Shown here: piece by piece, positions 26,313-35,395 of the stretch
Layout of the letters: each line of letters starts with the position of its first letter
Numbering within the stretch: the stretch's first letter is position 1
Source: Bacteroidaceae bacterium
GTDB lineage: Bacteria > Bacteroidota > Bacteroidia > Bacteroidales > Bacteroidaceae
Assembly: GCA_017516885.1 (NCBI GenBank)
Contig: JAFXAR010000039.1
Span: 1-55,961 of the forward strand
DNA: 55,961 bases
Direction: 5' to 3'
Position numbers and translations under genes: made by a program
The notes under the pieces: model-generated
Database searches by the model: none
The model's input: only the letters and a program-made list of their open reading frames with translations
What the model was told of the DNA's origin: nothing

Positions 26313-26344
26313 GTTGATATTTAACCGGGAATGCGCTACTTTTA
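26313..26344 (+). promoter_or_regulatory. Promoter of manA
   Basis: GTTG at 26313-26316, 20 bases, TACTTTTA at 26337-26344. It is a near-consensus Bacteroidetes promoter and supports the ATG at 26396. Confidence 0.6.
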
Positions 26345-26395
26345 TGCTGAAAATTCATCATGGAGTTCAGGAAACTCCCCTTTATTATTTATAAT

Positions 26396-27364
26396 ATGTA
26401 TAAATTCAAGCCAATACTTAAGTCAATGCTTTGGGGCGGAGAGAGAATTATTCCCTACAAAGGATTGCAATTGGAGAAGAAGTCAGTTGGAGAGAGTTGG
26501 GAAATCTCAGGTGTAAAGGATAACGAGTCGGTTGTGGCCGAAGGGCCTGATGCAGGCATGAAACTGCCCGAACTTATTGCACGAGACAAGGAAGCGCTGC
26601 TGGGCCAGAGCAACTATGAGCGCTTTGGCAAGGAGTTTCCGCTGCTGATAAAGTTTATTGATGCACGCCAGGACCTTTCAATTCAGGTGCATCCCAATGA
26701 CAAGCAGGCATGGGAGCGCCACCAGTCAAAGGGCAAGACTGAGATGTGGTATGTAGTGGATGCCGAACCGGGGTCGCGCCTTCGCTCGGGATTCGCAAAG
26801 CAGGTTACTCCCGAAGAGTACGAGGCGAGCATTGCCGATAACACAATAACCGGCCTTTTAAAGGAGTACGACATTCATGCGGGCGATGTATTCTTTCTGC
26901 CAGCCGGACGCATACACTCAATAGGTGCAGGCGCTTTCATTGCAGAGATACAGCAGACATCGAATATTACCTACAGAATTTACGACTTCAACCGCTGCGA
27001 TGACAATGGCAATCCGCGCGAACTGCACACCGAACTGAGCAAGGCTGCCATCGACTACACTGTGCTGCCCGACTACCGCACTTACTACGACGCAAAAGAT
27101 GACACGCCGGTGCTGCTGGCATCGTGCCGTTACTTTACAACATCGCTCTACCGGTTGACAAAACCCTACAGCATGAACCTTGCCGAACTTGATTCCTTTG
27201 TGGTGCTTATATGCACAAAGGGCAGTGGCACCGTGACCGATGAGAGCGGCAACTGTGTAAGCATAAAGCAGGGCGAAAGCATTCTGATACCGGCAAAAGC
27301 AAGAGGAGTGGAGATTAAGCCCGAGAGCAGCATTGAACTGCTGAGCAGCTGGATTGAAGAATAA
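26396..27364 (+). CDS. manA: Mannose-6-phosphate isomerase, class I
   Basis: 322 residues from ATG at 26396 (MYKFKPILKSMLWGGERI); an upstream in-frame start would give 12 extra residues that lie in the promoter leader. It is a cupin metalloenzyme interconverting fructose 6-phosphate and mannose 6-phosphate, feeding GDP-sugar synthesis. The zinc-binding region is LSIQVHPND, and AGDVFFLPAGRIHSIGAGAFIAEIQQTSNITYRIYD (read in parts) carries the catalytic cupin strands. The length fits the short bacterial form. It is monocistronic, ending in a 44-base palindromic terminator. Confidence 0.94.
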   Translation: MYKFKPILKSMLWGGERIIPYKGLQLEKKSVGESWEISGVKDNESVVAEGPDAGMKLPELIARDKEALLGQSNYERFGKEFPLLIKFIDARQDLSIQVHPNDKQAWERHQSKGKTEMWYVVDAEPGSRLRSGFAKQVTPEEYEASIADNTITGLLKEYDIHAGDVFFLPAGRIHSIGAGAFIAEIQQTSNITYRIYDFNRCDDNGNPRELHTELSKAAIDYTVLPDYRTYYDAKDDTPVLLASCRYFTTSLYRLTKPYSMNLAELDSFVVLICTKGSGTVTDESGNCVSIKQGESILIPAKARGVEIKPESSIELLSSWIEE

Positions 27365-27384
27365 GAAACTGTTTTATAAAGAGC

Positions 27385-27428
27385 TTCTAAAATTAGCGCT
27401 GGCGAATTCGCCAGCGCTAATTTTAGAA
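27385..27428. terminator. 44-bp perfect palindrome, bidirectional terminator
   Basis: TTCTAAAATTAGCGCTGGCG pairs fully around a central GAATTC. It lies between convergent manA and the FAD-dependent protein. Confidence 0.9.
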
Positions 27429-27448
27429 TATTATGTACATACATTTCA

Positions 27449-29047
27449 TCAAATGCCATTCATGTATTCGCAAGCCGACTGCGCGCATCTCTCTCCATCG
27501 ACAGCGGCCGAAACAATGCCGCCCGCATAGCCTGCGCCTTCGCCGCATGGAAAAAGACCCTGAATGCCAACATGCTGCAGTGTATCGCTGCTGCGCAGAA
27601 TGCGTACAGGCGAAGAGGTGCGGGTTTCAACGCCTATCAACGCCGCCTCACCAGTGAGGAAACCGTGCGACATGCGCCCGAACTGCTCAAAACCGCGCTG
27701 CAGACGCGATGAAATAAATTTTGGCAGCCAAAAGTGCATTGGCGATGAGATTAGACCGGGAGCGTAGGAACTGCGCGGAAGGTCGTAGCTTAGCCTTCCC
27801 CGCACAAAATCGGTCATGCGCTGGGCAGGGGCTGTCTGCTTGCGGTTACCCATTACCCAGCAAAGACGCTCAAGGCGCTCCTGGAAATTCATTACTCTGA
27901 GCGGTGAATCATCGGGCACAGAGGGTACATCCTCGCAATCGACACTCATTTCGGGCAGCAGCACATCCTCAGGGTTAATCTGCACCACCATTCCCGAATT
28001 GCTCCATGCACCGCCACGGTGCGAGGGCGACATGCCGTTCACAAGCAGTTCACCGGGCGCAGAGGCCGAGGGAATCACAACGCCGCCGGGGCACATGCAG
28101 AAACTGTAGACACCACGGCCATTGACCTGCGTTGTGAAGCTGTATTCGGCAGCAGGGAGATACTTTCCGCGTCCTTTGGGCGAATGGTACTGTATTTGGT
28201 CAATGAGCGCCGAGGGATGTTCAAGGCGCACGCCTACAGCAAATCCCTTTGCCTCAATGGCAATGTTGCTGCTGTTCAAATAGCGGTAGACATCCTTTGC
28301 CGAATGGCCTGTTGCCAAAATAACAGCATCGGCATGAATTTCGCCGTTGCCGGTGCGTATTCCGCAAACCTTGTTATTCTTTATCAGCAGTTCTTCCATT
28401 CTTGTTGAGAAGTGCACCTCACCGCCGCATTCCACTATTCTGTTGCGGATGTTCTCAATTACACGCGGCAGCTTATCAGTGCCTATGTGCGGATGAGCGT
28501 CGGCAAGAATTGATGCGCTCGCGCCATGCTGGCAGAATATATTCAGCACCCCCTCAATGCTTCCGCGCTTTTTGCTGCGGGTATAGAGCTTTCCGTCGGA
28601 ATAAGCTCCCGCACCGCCCTCGCCAAAGCAGTAGTTCGATTCAGGGTCAACCGTGTGGGTGCGTGCAATGGAGGCAAGGTCAACCTTGCGTGAACGCACA
28701 TCGCGTCCGCGCTCCACAACGATGGGGCGCAAGCCGCATTCTATAAGTTTAAGCGCTGCAAACAATCCTGCCGGACCGGCGCCCACGACAATAACCGGCC
28801 TGCAGCCCTCAACATTGCCATACTCGCGGCTCACATACTCCTCCGTACGCGGCATTTCATTTACAAAGACACGCACGGCGAGATTAACAAAGATTGTACG
28901 CTGGCGGGCATCAATGCTGCGGCGCAACACACGCACTGCTGTTATTGTGCGCTCGTCCATGCCCTTCTCGCGCGAAATGAAGCGCGTAAGTGACTGCTCG
29001 CTCGCCGCCTCGTGCGGCAATACTCTTATCTGGAATTCGTGTATCAT
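27449..29047 (-). CDS. FAD-dependent oxidoreductase (conserved FAD protein)
   Basis: 532 residues. A small N-terminal alpha/beta domain (IRVLPHEAASEQSLTRFISREKG) precedes the dinucleotide-binding fold VIVVGAGPAGLFAALKLIECG and a GR motif (VVERGRDVRSRKVD). FGEGGAGAYSDGKLYTR and the second FAD motif DAVILATGHSAKDVY are also present, and the C-terminus has GLFPCGEGAGYAGGIVSAAVDG. The protein belongs to a conserved family of soluble FAD proteins related to geranylgeranyl reductase/HI0933-like flavoproteins; its substrate is unknown. The upstream gap holds a 14-bp tandem repeat. Confidence 0.9.
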   Translation of the reverse strand: MIHEFQIRVLPHEAASEQSLTRFISREKGMDERTITAVRVLRRSIDARQRTIFVNLAVRVFVNEMPRTEEYVSREYGNVEGCRPVIVVGAGPAGLFAALKLIECGLRPIVVERGRDVRSRKVDLASIARTHTVDPESNYCFGEGGAGAYSDGKLYTRSKKRGSIEGVLNIFCQHGASASILADAHPHIGTDKLPRVIENIRNRIVECGGEVHFSTRMEELLIKNNKVCGIRTGNGEIHADAVILATGHSAKDVYRYLNSSNIAIEAKGFAVGVRLEHPSALIDQIQYHSPKGRGKYLPAAEYSFTTQVNGRGVYSFCMCPGGVVIPSASAPGELLVNGMSPSHRGGAWSNSGMVVQINPEDVLLPEMSVDCEDVPSVPDDSPLRVMNFQERLERLCWVMGNRKQTAPAQRMTDFVRGRLSYDLPRSSYAPGLISSPMHFWLPKFISSRLQRGFEQFGRMSHGFLTGEAALIGVETRTSSPVRILRSSDTLQHVGIQGLFPCGEGAGYAGGIVSAAVDGERCAQSACEYMNGI

Positions 29048-29053
29048 AATTAA

Positions 29054-29119
29054 GGTGAAAACGGAAAGGTGAAAACGGAAAAGTGAATACGGAAAGGTGA
29101 AAACGGAAAGGTGAAACAG
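29054..29119. repeat. 14-bp tandem repeat, about 4.7 units
   Basis: GGTGAAAACGGAAA at 29054, 29068 and 29096, with AGTGAATACGGAAA at 29082 and a partial fifth unit from 29110. It fills most of the gap between radA and the FAD-protein gene, directly upstream of the latter's ATG. Confidence 0.9.
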
Positions 29120-29129
29120 TTTCTCAATG

Positions 29130-30497
29130 CTATCCGAATATCAGGCGGAAAGCCTCCTCTACCTTGCTTACCGGCAGAACCTCTATTCCGAAGCGGGAGA
29201 CATCGAGACGCTTTGTATTGCTCTTTGGGACTATTATCTGCTTAAAACCGAGCTTGGCAGCCTCGGCAATGCGCTGCTCAATGCGGTTGACTGGGCGTAT
29301 CTCGCCCGAAAGCCCTACCTCGCCGGCCATACAGAGCGTTGGCTCTATCTCAACATCCATGTTGCTCGACAGGATTGCGCTTATAACCGAAAGGTCAATG
29401 GCCGGGTCGTTTACCCTGAGGCCGCCGGCAATGTTCAGGTAGACATCCTTTTGCGCCAGCTTGAAGCCAACGCGCTTCTCAAGCACAGCAAGCAGCATGT
29501 TCATGCGGCGAATATCAAATCCTGTTGCCGAACGCTGAGGAGTGCCGTATGCCGCAGTGCTCACAAGCGCCTGGGTCTCTATGAGGAAGGGACTGACACC
29601 CTCTATTGCCGAAGCGATTGCAATACCGCTCATTCCGCAATGGCGGTCGCTAAGAAGCAGTTCCGAAGGATTAGTGACCTGCCTGAGCCCCTCGCGGCGC
29701 ATCTCATATATACCAAGTTCGGCTGTGCTGCCAAAGCGGTTCTTTATTGAGCGCAGCACGCGGTAAAGATGGTGCTGGTCGCCCTCAAACTGTATTACAA
29801 CATCTACAATGTGCTCAAGGATTTTAGGGCCGGCAATTGCGCCGTCCTTGGTTATGTGGCCTATAAGTATAACGGGCACATTGTTCTCTTTGGCAAACTT
29901 CAGAAGCATTGCTGTACACTCCCTCACCTGCGCCATGCTGCCGGGAGAGGATTCTACAGCCTCGCTGCACATTGTCTGAATTGAGTCTACCACCAAAAGT
30001 TCGGGCGAAAGGTTCTTGATATGTGCAAACACTGTTTCAAGGGAGGTTTCGCACACAATATGGCAATTTCCGCGTTCATGCGCAATTCTGTCGGCGCGGA
30101 GCTTTATCTGCTGAACACTCTCCTCGCCCGACACATAAAGCACCTTGCGCTGCGGCATGCCAAGAATTGTCTGCAGCACAAGGGTTGATTTTCCAATTCC
30201 CGGTTCGCCGCCAAGAAGTACAAGAGAACCCGGCACAAGGCCGCCGCCAAGCACACGGTTCAGTTCGCCGTCGCCCATGTCCATGCGGGGCTGCGCATCG
30301 GCTGCCACATCGTCAATAAGCTGCGGCTGCGCGAGCTGACGCTCCCCCATTGGCGATACTGGGCGCGAAGAGGGAGCACTCCTCACAACCTTCTCAACAA
30401 AACTGTTCCACGCTCCGCACACAGGACACTTTCCTGCCCACTTTGGCGACTCGTAGCCGCAATCATTACACAAGAATATCGTTTTTTCCTTTGCCAT
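29130..30497 (-). CDS. radA: DNA repair protein RadA/Sms
   Basis: 455 residues from ATG at 30497 (MAKEKTIFLCNDCGYESP); 12 further codons upstream are open but unlikely. An N-terminal zinc finger has CNDCGY...CPVCGAW. The RecA-like ATPase core has Walker A GEPGIGKST, Walker B ELLVVDSIQTM and the RadA-specific KNRFG motif (SIKNRFGSTAELG). A C-terminal Lon-like domain ends the protein (NIAGGLRVNDPAIDLSV, then MAGEVGLSGEIRPV). It is a helicase-like branch-migration factor in recombinational repair. It lies in a run of minus-strand genes after menA and a CPBP protease. Confidence 0.96.
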   Translation of the reverse strand: MAKEKTIFLCNDCGYESPKWAGKCPVCGAWNSFVEKVVRSAPSSRPVSPMGERQLAQPQLIDDVAADAQPRMDMGDGELNRVLGGGLVPGSLVLLGGEPGIGKSTLVLQTILGMPQRKVLYVSGEESVQQIKLRADRIAHERGNCHIVCETSLETVFAHIKNLSPELLVVDSIQTMCSEAVESSPGSMAQVRECTAMLLKFAKENNVPVILIGHITKDGAIAGPKILEHIVDVVIQFEGDQHHLYRVLRSIKNRFGSTAELGIYEMRREGLRQVTNPSELLLSDRHCGMSGIAIASAIEGVSPFLIETQALVSTAAYGTPQRSATGFDIRRMNMLLAVLEKRVGFKLAQKDVYLNIAGGLRVNDPAIDLSVISAILSSNMDVEIEPTLCMAGEVGLSGEIRPVNRIEQRIAEAAKLGFKQIIVPKSNTKRLDVSRFGIEVLPVSKVEEAFRLIFG

Positions 30498-30532
30498 ATC
30501 AAGAGACTGCTTAAATTTGTAAAACACTTTCA

Positions 30533-30555
30533 ACTCCTCCCATTATGGGGGAGGG
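30533..30555. repeat. Inverted repeat between CPBP and radA genes
   Basis: CTCCTCCCATTATGGGGGAG, continued by GGTTTGGGTGAGG. It is a stem-loop that resembles dispersed CCTCACCC...CTCCC palindromic repeats found in many bacteria. It could be a weak terminator for the CPBP gene. Confidence 0.5.
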
Positions 30556-30569
30556 TTTGGGTGAGGCTT

Positions 30570-31187
30570 TTACATTATCGGAAACCATATAAACACCGCC
30601 GTATCCCAAAGTGCATGGGAAATTATTATTGCCGCAAACCTTTCGGGGAACAAGCGGTAAAGCAAGCCCCATGCAGCGCCGGCCACAAGCGCGGCCATTA
30701 TAAGCATAAAATTAAGGGAGGCCAAATGCACAAGAGTGTATGCAGCCGTTGCCACAGCAAAGCCAATGTTAGCGCCCCACTTTTTTGTAAAGCTCTGCTG
30801 CACATATCCGCGCCAGAAAATCTCCTCGGCAGGGCCTATTAGAAAAAGCATAAGGAACGACAGGAGCAACGCCGATTCGCCATCCTTCAGGCCGTATATG
30901 CTATCTACCTGAGGACGTGCAAAGCCGAACATCAGCTGCGAGAGTTTGTCGCCCACCCAAAAGACACACCACAGCGCCACAGCAATAGCTATGCCAAGGA
31001 GAATGTCCGCCGGTGTCAAATGCACCTTTTTCCGCCATTCGGGATAAAAGAGGGTGGCAAAAAGAGAAAGCACGCATGCCGACCCGGTCATCATCCACCA
31101 GAAATTTATATGCGGCGCAGTGAGCGGGCTGAGCATTACAGTCCACAGCAGGGCGGCAAGCAGAATGGTAAAGAGCACTTTCTTCAT
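30570..31187 (-). CDS. CPBP-family intramembrane metalloprotease
   Basis: 205 residues with an N-terminal signal anchor and about six hydrophobic helices. The family motifs are present: Glu121-Glu122 and Arg126 in EEIFWRG, His154 in LVHLAS and His191 in SHALWD. CPBP (Abi/Rce1-like) proteins cleave substrates in the membrane or confer bacteriocin self-immunity; its role here is unknown. It overlaps the menA-like gene by four bases (ATGA), so the two are translationally coupled. Confidence 0.92.
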   Translation of the reverse strand: MKKVLFTILLAALLWTVMLSPLTAPHINFWWMMTGSACVLSLFATLFYPEWRKKVHLTPADILLGIAIAVALWCVFWVGDKLSQLMFGFARPQVDSIYGLKDGESALLLSFLMLFLIGPAEEIFWRGYVQQSFTKKWGANIGFAVATAAYTLVHLASLNFMLIMAALVAGAAWGLLYRLFPERFAAIIISHALWDTAVFIWFPIM

Positions 31188-32083
31188 GACAGCAGCTTAT
31201 CAATAAACAGTGAAACTGTGAGCAGAAGGCTGAAAGCGAGCTGCAGCTGCGCAGTCTTTTCATCAACCCCCACTAAAGCCTCAAAGCCCTCTTTGGGGTA
31301 TTTAAACGCGCTGCGCACATTGCCCAGCGCTATCTTTACAGTAGGCAGCACAATTAGCGACCACCATGGAAACACGCCAAAGCACGCTCCTGCAACAATC
31401 CACGCATACGGCAGAAGCACTTCAAAGGCGTAAACCGATGCCGACGCCTCCTTGCCAATCAGCATTGCAAAAGTACAGATTCCTGCACGCTTGTCGTGCT
31501 CAATGTCGCGCGTATTATTGGAGTGCAGAATGCCTACCGTAATAAGCCCAATTGGCAATGCGAGCCATAATGCATCAAGAAGGAACTCTCCTGTTGCCAC
31601 ATACGACGTTCCGAGAATAGGCAGTACCGAATAGGTAAGGAATATGTCAACATCGCCAAGCGCGTGGTACTTGAGCCACGGATAAAAGAGAATGAGCGCA
31701 CAGCCGGCCAGGCCAAGCAGCAGCGTGGGCCACCCGGTTGCAAGAAGCAAGGCTATGCCCGATGCCGCAGCCACCGCAAGCAGGCTGAGCGAGAGCTTCT
31801 TTATTTCTGCTGCCTGAAACTCTCCGCTGGTTATGGAAAGGCCGCCGATAGTATCCTCGCGGTCGACACCTTTTACATAATCAAGGTAATCGCTCCAGCA
31901 ATTTGCAGCGGCATGAAAAACTACCACATTGACGAGCGCCCAAAGGCCTATGCCCCAATTGACATCCACACCAAGCCAGCCAAGATAGGCAAGCGTTACA
32001 AGCACCGGCATTGCCGACGCCGGAAATGACCACGGCCGGGTTGCAAAGAACCACGACTTGAAGCTATGTTTCTGCTCCTTCAT
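31184..32083 (-). CDS. menA: UbiA prenyltransferase, MenA-like (1,4-dihydroxy-2-naphthoate polyprenyltransferase)
   Basis: 299 residues from ATG at 32083; a TTG six bases upstream is less likely. It has nine or so membrane helices. The Mg-diphosphate-binding motifs are NCWSDYLDYVKGVDRED (first Asp-rich loop) and NNTRDIEHDKRAG (second). The N-terminal ATRPWSFPASAMPVLV matches MenA proteins. The enzyme attaches a polyprenyl tail to DHNA in menaquinone synthesis at the inner membrane. Other UbiA activities cannot be excluded, since the rest of the men genes are not here. Confidence 0.85.
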   Translation of the reverse strand: MKEQKHSFKSWFFATRPWSFPASAMPVLVTLAYLGWLGVDVNWGIGLWALVNVVVFHAAANCWSDYLDYVKGVDREDTIGGLSITSGEFQAAEIKKLSLSLLAVAAASGIALLLATGWPTLLLGLAGCALILFYPWLKYHALGDVDIFLTYSVLPILGTSYVATGEFLLDALWLALPIGLITVGILHSNNTRDIEHDKRAGICTFAMLIGKEASASVYAFEVLLPYAWIVAGACFGVFPWWSLIVLPTVKIALGNVRSAFKYPKEGFEALVGVDEKTAQLQLAFSLLLTVSLFIDKLLS

Positions 32084-32191
32084 AAGCAACTGTTTAAATA
32101 TTTACTATATCTGTACAGCAACGCCGCAGCATTGCCGGCAACGGATTCAATTCGCAAACTTACACAAAAAAGATGATTTTTCATACCGGTT

Positions 32192-32223
32192 GTTGCTCCA
32201 TTTATGCAATTTCTTTAAATTTG
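32192..32223 (+). promoter_or_regulatory. Promoter of thrA
   Basis: GTTG, exactly 20 bases, TAAATTTG, ending 45 bases before the ATG. Confidence 0.75.
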
Positions 32224-32268
32224 CACTCCATTGCAGTGTAACCAGAAACTGCACCCGAAAAGAGAGCG

Positions 32269-34707
32269 ATGAAAGTAATGAAATTCGGCGGAACATCAGT
32301 AGGTTCCGTAAACAGCATATTGAACCTGAAAGGCATTGTTGAAGCAGCGGCAGCAAAGGAGCGTGTAATTGTGGTGGTATCGGCTTTAGGCGGAATTACC
32401 GACAAGCTCATAAAGACTGCAAGCATGGCTGTAAACGGCGATGCCGAATTCAACAGCGAGTTCCAGGAAATTGTGGAGCGCCACCACAGCCTCATTGAAA
32501 ATATTATCTCCGATAGCGCAAAACGTACAGCACTGCTGCAGGAGGTGGATATTCTGCTGAATGAACTGAACAACATATATCAGGGCCTTGCGCTCATAAA
32601 CAACATAACCCCAAAGTCAGAGGCCACAATAGTGAGCTACGGCGAAAGAATATCGAGCCGCATTGTAACAGCGCTCATTGAGGGAGCTGTACGCTTCAAT
32701 GCGCGCAACTTCATAAAAACAGAGACCAAGCATAAAAAATACATACTCGCCGATGAGGTTACAGACAGGCTTATACACAGCCACTTTGACAACAGCGCGG
32801 AACAGATAATAGTTGTTCCCGGATTCATTGCGCAGGATAAGGAAAGCGAGGAGATTACCAACCTGGGACGAGGAGGTAGCGACTACACTGCAGCAATAAT
32901 TGCTGCCACACTGAACGCTGACTGCCTTGAAATATGGACCGACGTGGACGGTTTCATGACAGCCGACCCGCGTGTAATCAACAATGCCTACACAATTGGA
33001 CATTTGAGCTATGTAGAGGCCACAGAGCTATGCAACTTCGGCGCAAAGGTTGTTTACCCGCCTACAATATACCCTGTATTCAAGGCCAATATCCCAATAA
33101 AGATAAAGAACACCTTCAGCCCCGATGGCGCCGGCACTGTTATTGACAACCACAGCGAGGCCGAAGGACGGCTTATCAAGGGTATATCAAGCATCAACGA
33201 CACCGACCTCCTGACCGTTCAGGGACTTGGCATGGTGGGCGTTGTAGGTGTGAACCAGCGCATATTCCGCGCTCTTGCCAACGCCGACATCAGCGTGTTC
33301 CTTGTGGCACAGGCATCATCGGAAAACAGCACCTCGCTCGGTTTGCGCCATGTTGACGCTGAAAAGGCCTGCGAGGTACTGAACAAGGAGTTCGAGAGGG
33401 AGATTTCAATGGGTCTCATGGAGAGCGTGCGCGCAACAGGCGGCCTCTCAACCGTTGCTATCGTGGGCGAGAATATGAGGCATAATGCCGGTATCATTGG
33501 AAAGCTATTCCAGACGCTCGGACGCAACGGTATAAACGTGATTTCATGCGCACAAGGCGGACAGGAGACTAACATTTCGTTTGTAATAAAATCGGAGCTG
33601 CTGCGCAAGACACTCAATGTTATTCACGATTCGTTCTTCCTGTCGGAATATAAGGTGCTTAACCTTTTTGTTTGCGGAATAGGCACTGTAGGCAGCAGCC
33701 TCATTGAACAGATAGCATCGCAGCAGGAGAAACTGAAAAAGGAGCATGGACTCAAAATAAATATTGTGGGCATTGCCAACAGCCGACACGCAATCTTTGA
33801 CCGCGAGGGCGTAGACCTGAGCAATTACCGCGCAGCGCTCAACAGCAGCGCCGACAGCGATATTTACTCATTGCGCGACGAAATCATAAAGATGAACATA
33901 TACAACTCCGTATTTGTAGACTGCACAGCCAACGGTGAAGTTGCCTCGCTATACGCCGACCTGCTTGAGCATAATATAAATGTTGTTGCAGCAAACAAGA
34001 TTGCCGCATCAAGCGACTATGCAACATACAGCAACCTCAAGCACATTGCCCGCCAGCGCAACATCAAGTTCCTGTTTGAAACCAATGTAGGCGCAGGGCT
34101 GCCTATCATAAATACAATTAACGACCTGATAAACAGCGGCGACAAGATTCTGAAAATTGAGGCCGTGCTGAGCGGCACGCTGAACTTTATTTTCAATGTC
34201 CTCAGCCGCGACATTCCGCTTAGCGAAGCAGTGCGCCTGGCACAGGAGAAGGGCTACAGCGAACCCGACCCGCGCATAGACCTCTGCGGCAAGGACGTTA
34301 TACGCAAGCTTGTTATTTTGGCGCGCGAAGCCGGGTACTCAATTGAGCAGGAGGATGTTGAGGCAAGCCTCTTCATTCCGCAGGAACTCTTTGACGGGAC
34401 ATTGGACAACTTCTGGGCAAAACTGCCTCAGTTGGACGAGCAGTTTGAGAACGACCGCAAACAGCTGGCAGCCGAAAAGAAACATTGGCGCTTTATTGCA
34501 AAATATGAGAAGGGCAAGGGAAGCGTGGCGCTAAGCAAGGTAGACGAGCGCCATCCGTTCTATCATCTTGAGGGAAGCAACAACATTGTCCTCCTGACAA
34601 CAGAACGCTACAAAGAGTATCCTATGCTCATTCAGGGCTACGGAGCTGGTGCAAGCGTAACCGCTGCCGGCGTATTTGCCGACATAATGAGAATTGCGAA
34701 TATCTGA
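32269..34707 (+). CDS. thrA: Bifunctional aspartate kinase / homoserine dehydrogenase I
   Basis: 812 residues. The N-terminal aspartokinase has KFGGTSVGS at residues 5-13 and LGRGGSDYTAAIIAA. Tandem ACT domains follow (TVQGLGMVGVVGVNQRIF; STVAIVGENMRHNAGIIGKLF). The homoserine dehydrogenase half starts near residue 463 with an NAD(P) fold FVCGIGTVGSSLIEQI, AANKIAASSDYATY, and the catalytic-region motif NVGAGLPIINTINDLINSGD. It makes both the first and the third steps of the aspartate pathway to homoserine, which MetA in this window then acylates. The ACT domains imply feedback control by threonine or a related amino acid. It is monocistronic and convergent with a sigma-factor gene 10 bases away. 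Confidence 0.97.
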   Translation: MKVMKFGGTSVGSVNSILNLKGIVEAAAAKERVIVVVSALGGITDKLIKTASMAVNGDAEFNSEFQEIVERHHSLIENIISDSAKRTALLQEVDILLNELNNIYQGLALINNITPKSEATIVSYGERISSRIVTALIEGAVRFNARNFIKTETKHKKYILADEVTDRLIHSHFDNSAEQIIVVPGFIAQDKESEEITNLGRGGSDYTAAIIAATLNADCLEIWTDVDGFMTADPRVINNAYTIGHLSYVEATELCNFGAKVVYPPTIYPVFKANIPIKIKNTFSPDGAGTVIDNHSEAEGRLIKGISSINDTDLLTVQGLGMVGVVGVNQRIFRALANADISVFLVAQASSENSTSLGLRHVDAEKACEVLNKEFEREISMGLMESVRATGGLSTVAIVGENMRHNAGIIGKLFQTLGRNGINVISCAQGGQETNISFVIKSELLRKTLNVIHDSFFLSEYKVLNLFVCGIGTVGSSLIEQIASQQEKLKKEHGLKINIVGIANSRHAIFDREGVDLSNYRAALNSSADSDIYSLRDEIIKMNIYNSVFVDCTANGEVASLYADLLEHNINVVAANKIAASSDYATYSNLKHIARQRNIKFLFETNVGAGLPIINTINDLINSGDKILKIEAVLSGTLNFIFNVLSRDIPLSEAVRLAQEKGYSEPDPRIDLCGKDVIRKLVILAREAGYSIEQEDVEASLFIPQELFDGTLDNFWAKLPQLDEQFENDRKQLAAEKKHWRFIAKYEKGKGSVALSKVDERHPFYHLEGSNNIVLLTTERYKEYPMLIQGYGAGASVTAAGVFADIMRIANI

Positions 34708-34717
34708 TGCAGCTGCT

Positions 34718-35221
34718 CTAACGGTAATCCTTCAGCAGTTTCTGCAACTGCTGCCTTGTAAAGAATATCCTGCTTTTCACAGTTCCGAGAGGAAGCCCCA
34801 GGCGGTCGGCAATCTCGCGGTACTTGAACCCGGAAATATGCATGAGGAACGGAATACGGTAGTCGCGCGGCATACTGTGGACAACACGGTAAATCTCCTT
34901 GCTGTCGTAGTTGTTCTCCGTGGTGTAGTTCTCCAGTTCGCGAGGCTGGTTAATGTGGAACAGATTGTCGGTGTGGTCGACAAAAGTCTGGTCACGCACC
35001 TCCTTGCGGTAATTATTGATAAAGATATTGCGCATTATGGTATATATCCACCCTTTGAAGTTCGTGTCGGGGGTATACTTGTCCATATTGCCTAACGCTT
35101 TAAGTGAGGTCTCCTGCAACAAATCATTCGCCTCTTCCTTGTCTGCCGTCAGTTTGTACGCGAAGCGTTGCAGCTCCGACTGAACCTCAAGCAGGTCTCT
35201 CCTAAATTTTGCAGCATCCAC
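34718..35221 (-). CDS. ECF-type RNA polymerase sigma factor
   Basis: 167 residues. Region 2 is ELQRFAYKLTADKEEANDLLQETSLKALGN, with the -10 recognition helix near NFKGWIYTIMRNIFINNYRK. Region 4 is the helix-turn-helix YREIADRLGLPLGTVKSRIFFTRQQL. The start is GTG at 35221; an in-frame stop lies just upstream, and the nearby ATG is out of frame. There is no FecR anti-sigma gene next to it. A 35-base dyad lies directly in the leader. The target genes cannot be told from this window. Confidence 0.92.
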   Translation of the reverse strand: MDAAKFRRDLLEVQSELQRFAYKLTADKEEANDLLQETSLKALGNMDKYTPDTNFKGWIYTIMRNIFINNYRKEVRDQTFVDHTDNLFHINQPRELENYTTENNYDSKEIYRVVHSMPRDYRIPFLMHISGFKYREIADRLGLPLGTVKSRIFFTRQQLQKLLKDYR

Positions 35222-35237
35222 TATTGTATGTCAGTTT

Positions 35238-35272
35238 AATTATAAATGCAGTTGCAACTGCATATTATAATT
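35238..35272. promoter_or_regulatory. 35-base dyad upstream of the sigma-factor gene
   Basis: AATTATAA, then the perfect 18-base palindrome ATGCAGTTGCAACTGCAT, one unpaired A, then TTATAATT. It may be an operator or an mRNA leader hairpin for the sigma gene 17 bases away. Confidence 0.6.
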
Positions 35273-35309
35273 ATAACCGAGAAGGCTGCAATAATGTTCA
35301 GGGGAAGAA

Positions 35310-35395
35310 CAAAAAAAAAGGCTGACTAAAAAGTAATTTTTAGCAGCCTGATTTTTGTGTAGATGAATAAAAAGATGACACTTTAGTCATCTTTT
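35310..35395. repeat. Hairpin + GATGAATAAAAAGATG module, copy C (short form)
   Basis: A stem AGGCTGACTAAAAA with TTTTTAGCAGCCT, then TTTGTGTA, GATGAATAAAAAGATG (35362-35377) joined directly to ACACTTTAGTCATCTTTT. The roughly 100 bases present in copies A and B are absent. Read on the minus strand it forms two stem-loops right after ispG, and its end overlaps the last ispG codons. Confidence 0.75.
35371..35395 (-). terminator. Terminator of ispG
   Basis: On the minus strand: AAAGATGAC, loop TAAA, GTGTCATCTTTTTATT, a stem followed by a T-rich run. The first arm includes the final Asp codons and stop of ispG. Confidence 0.7.
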
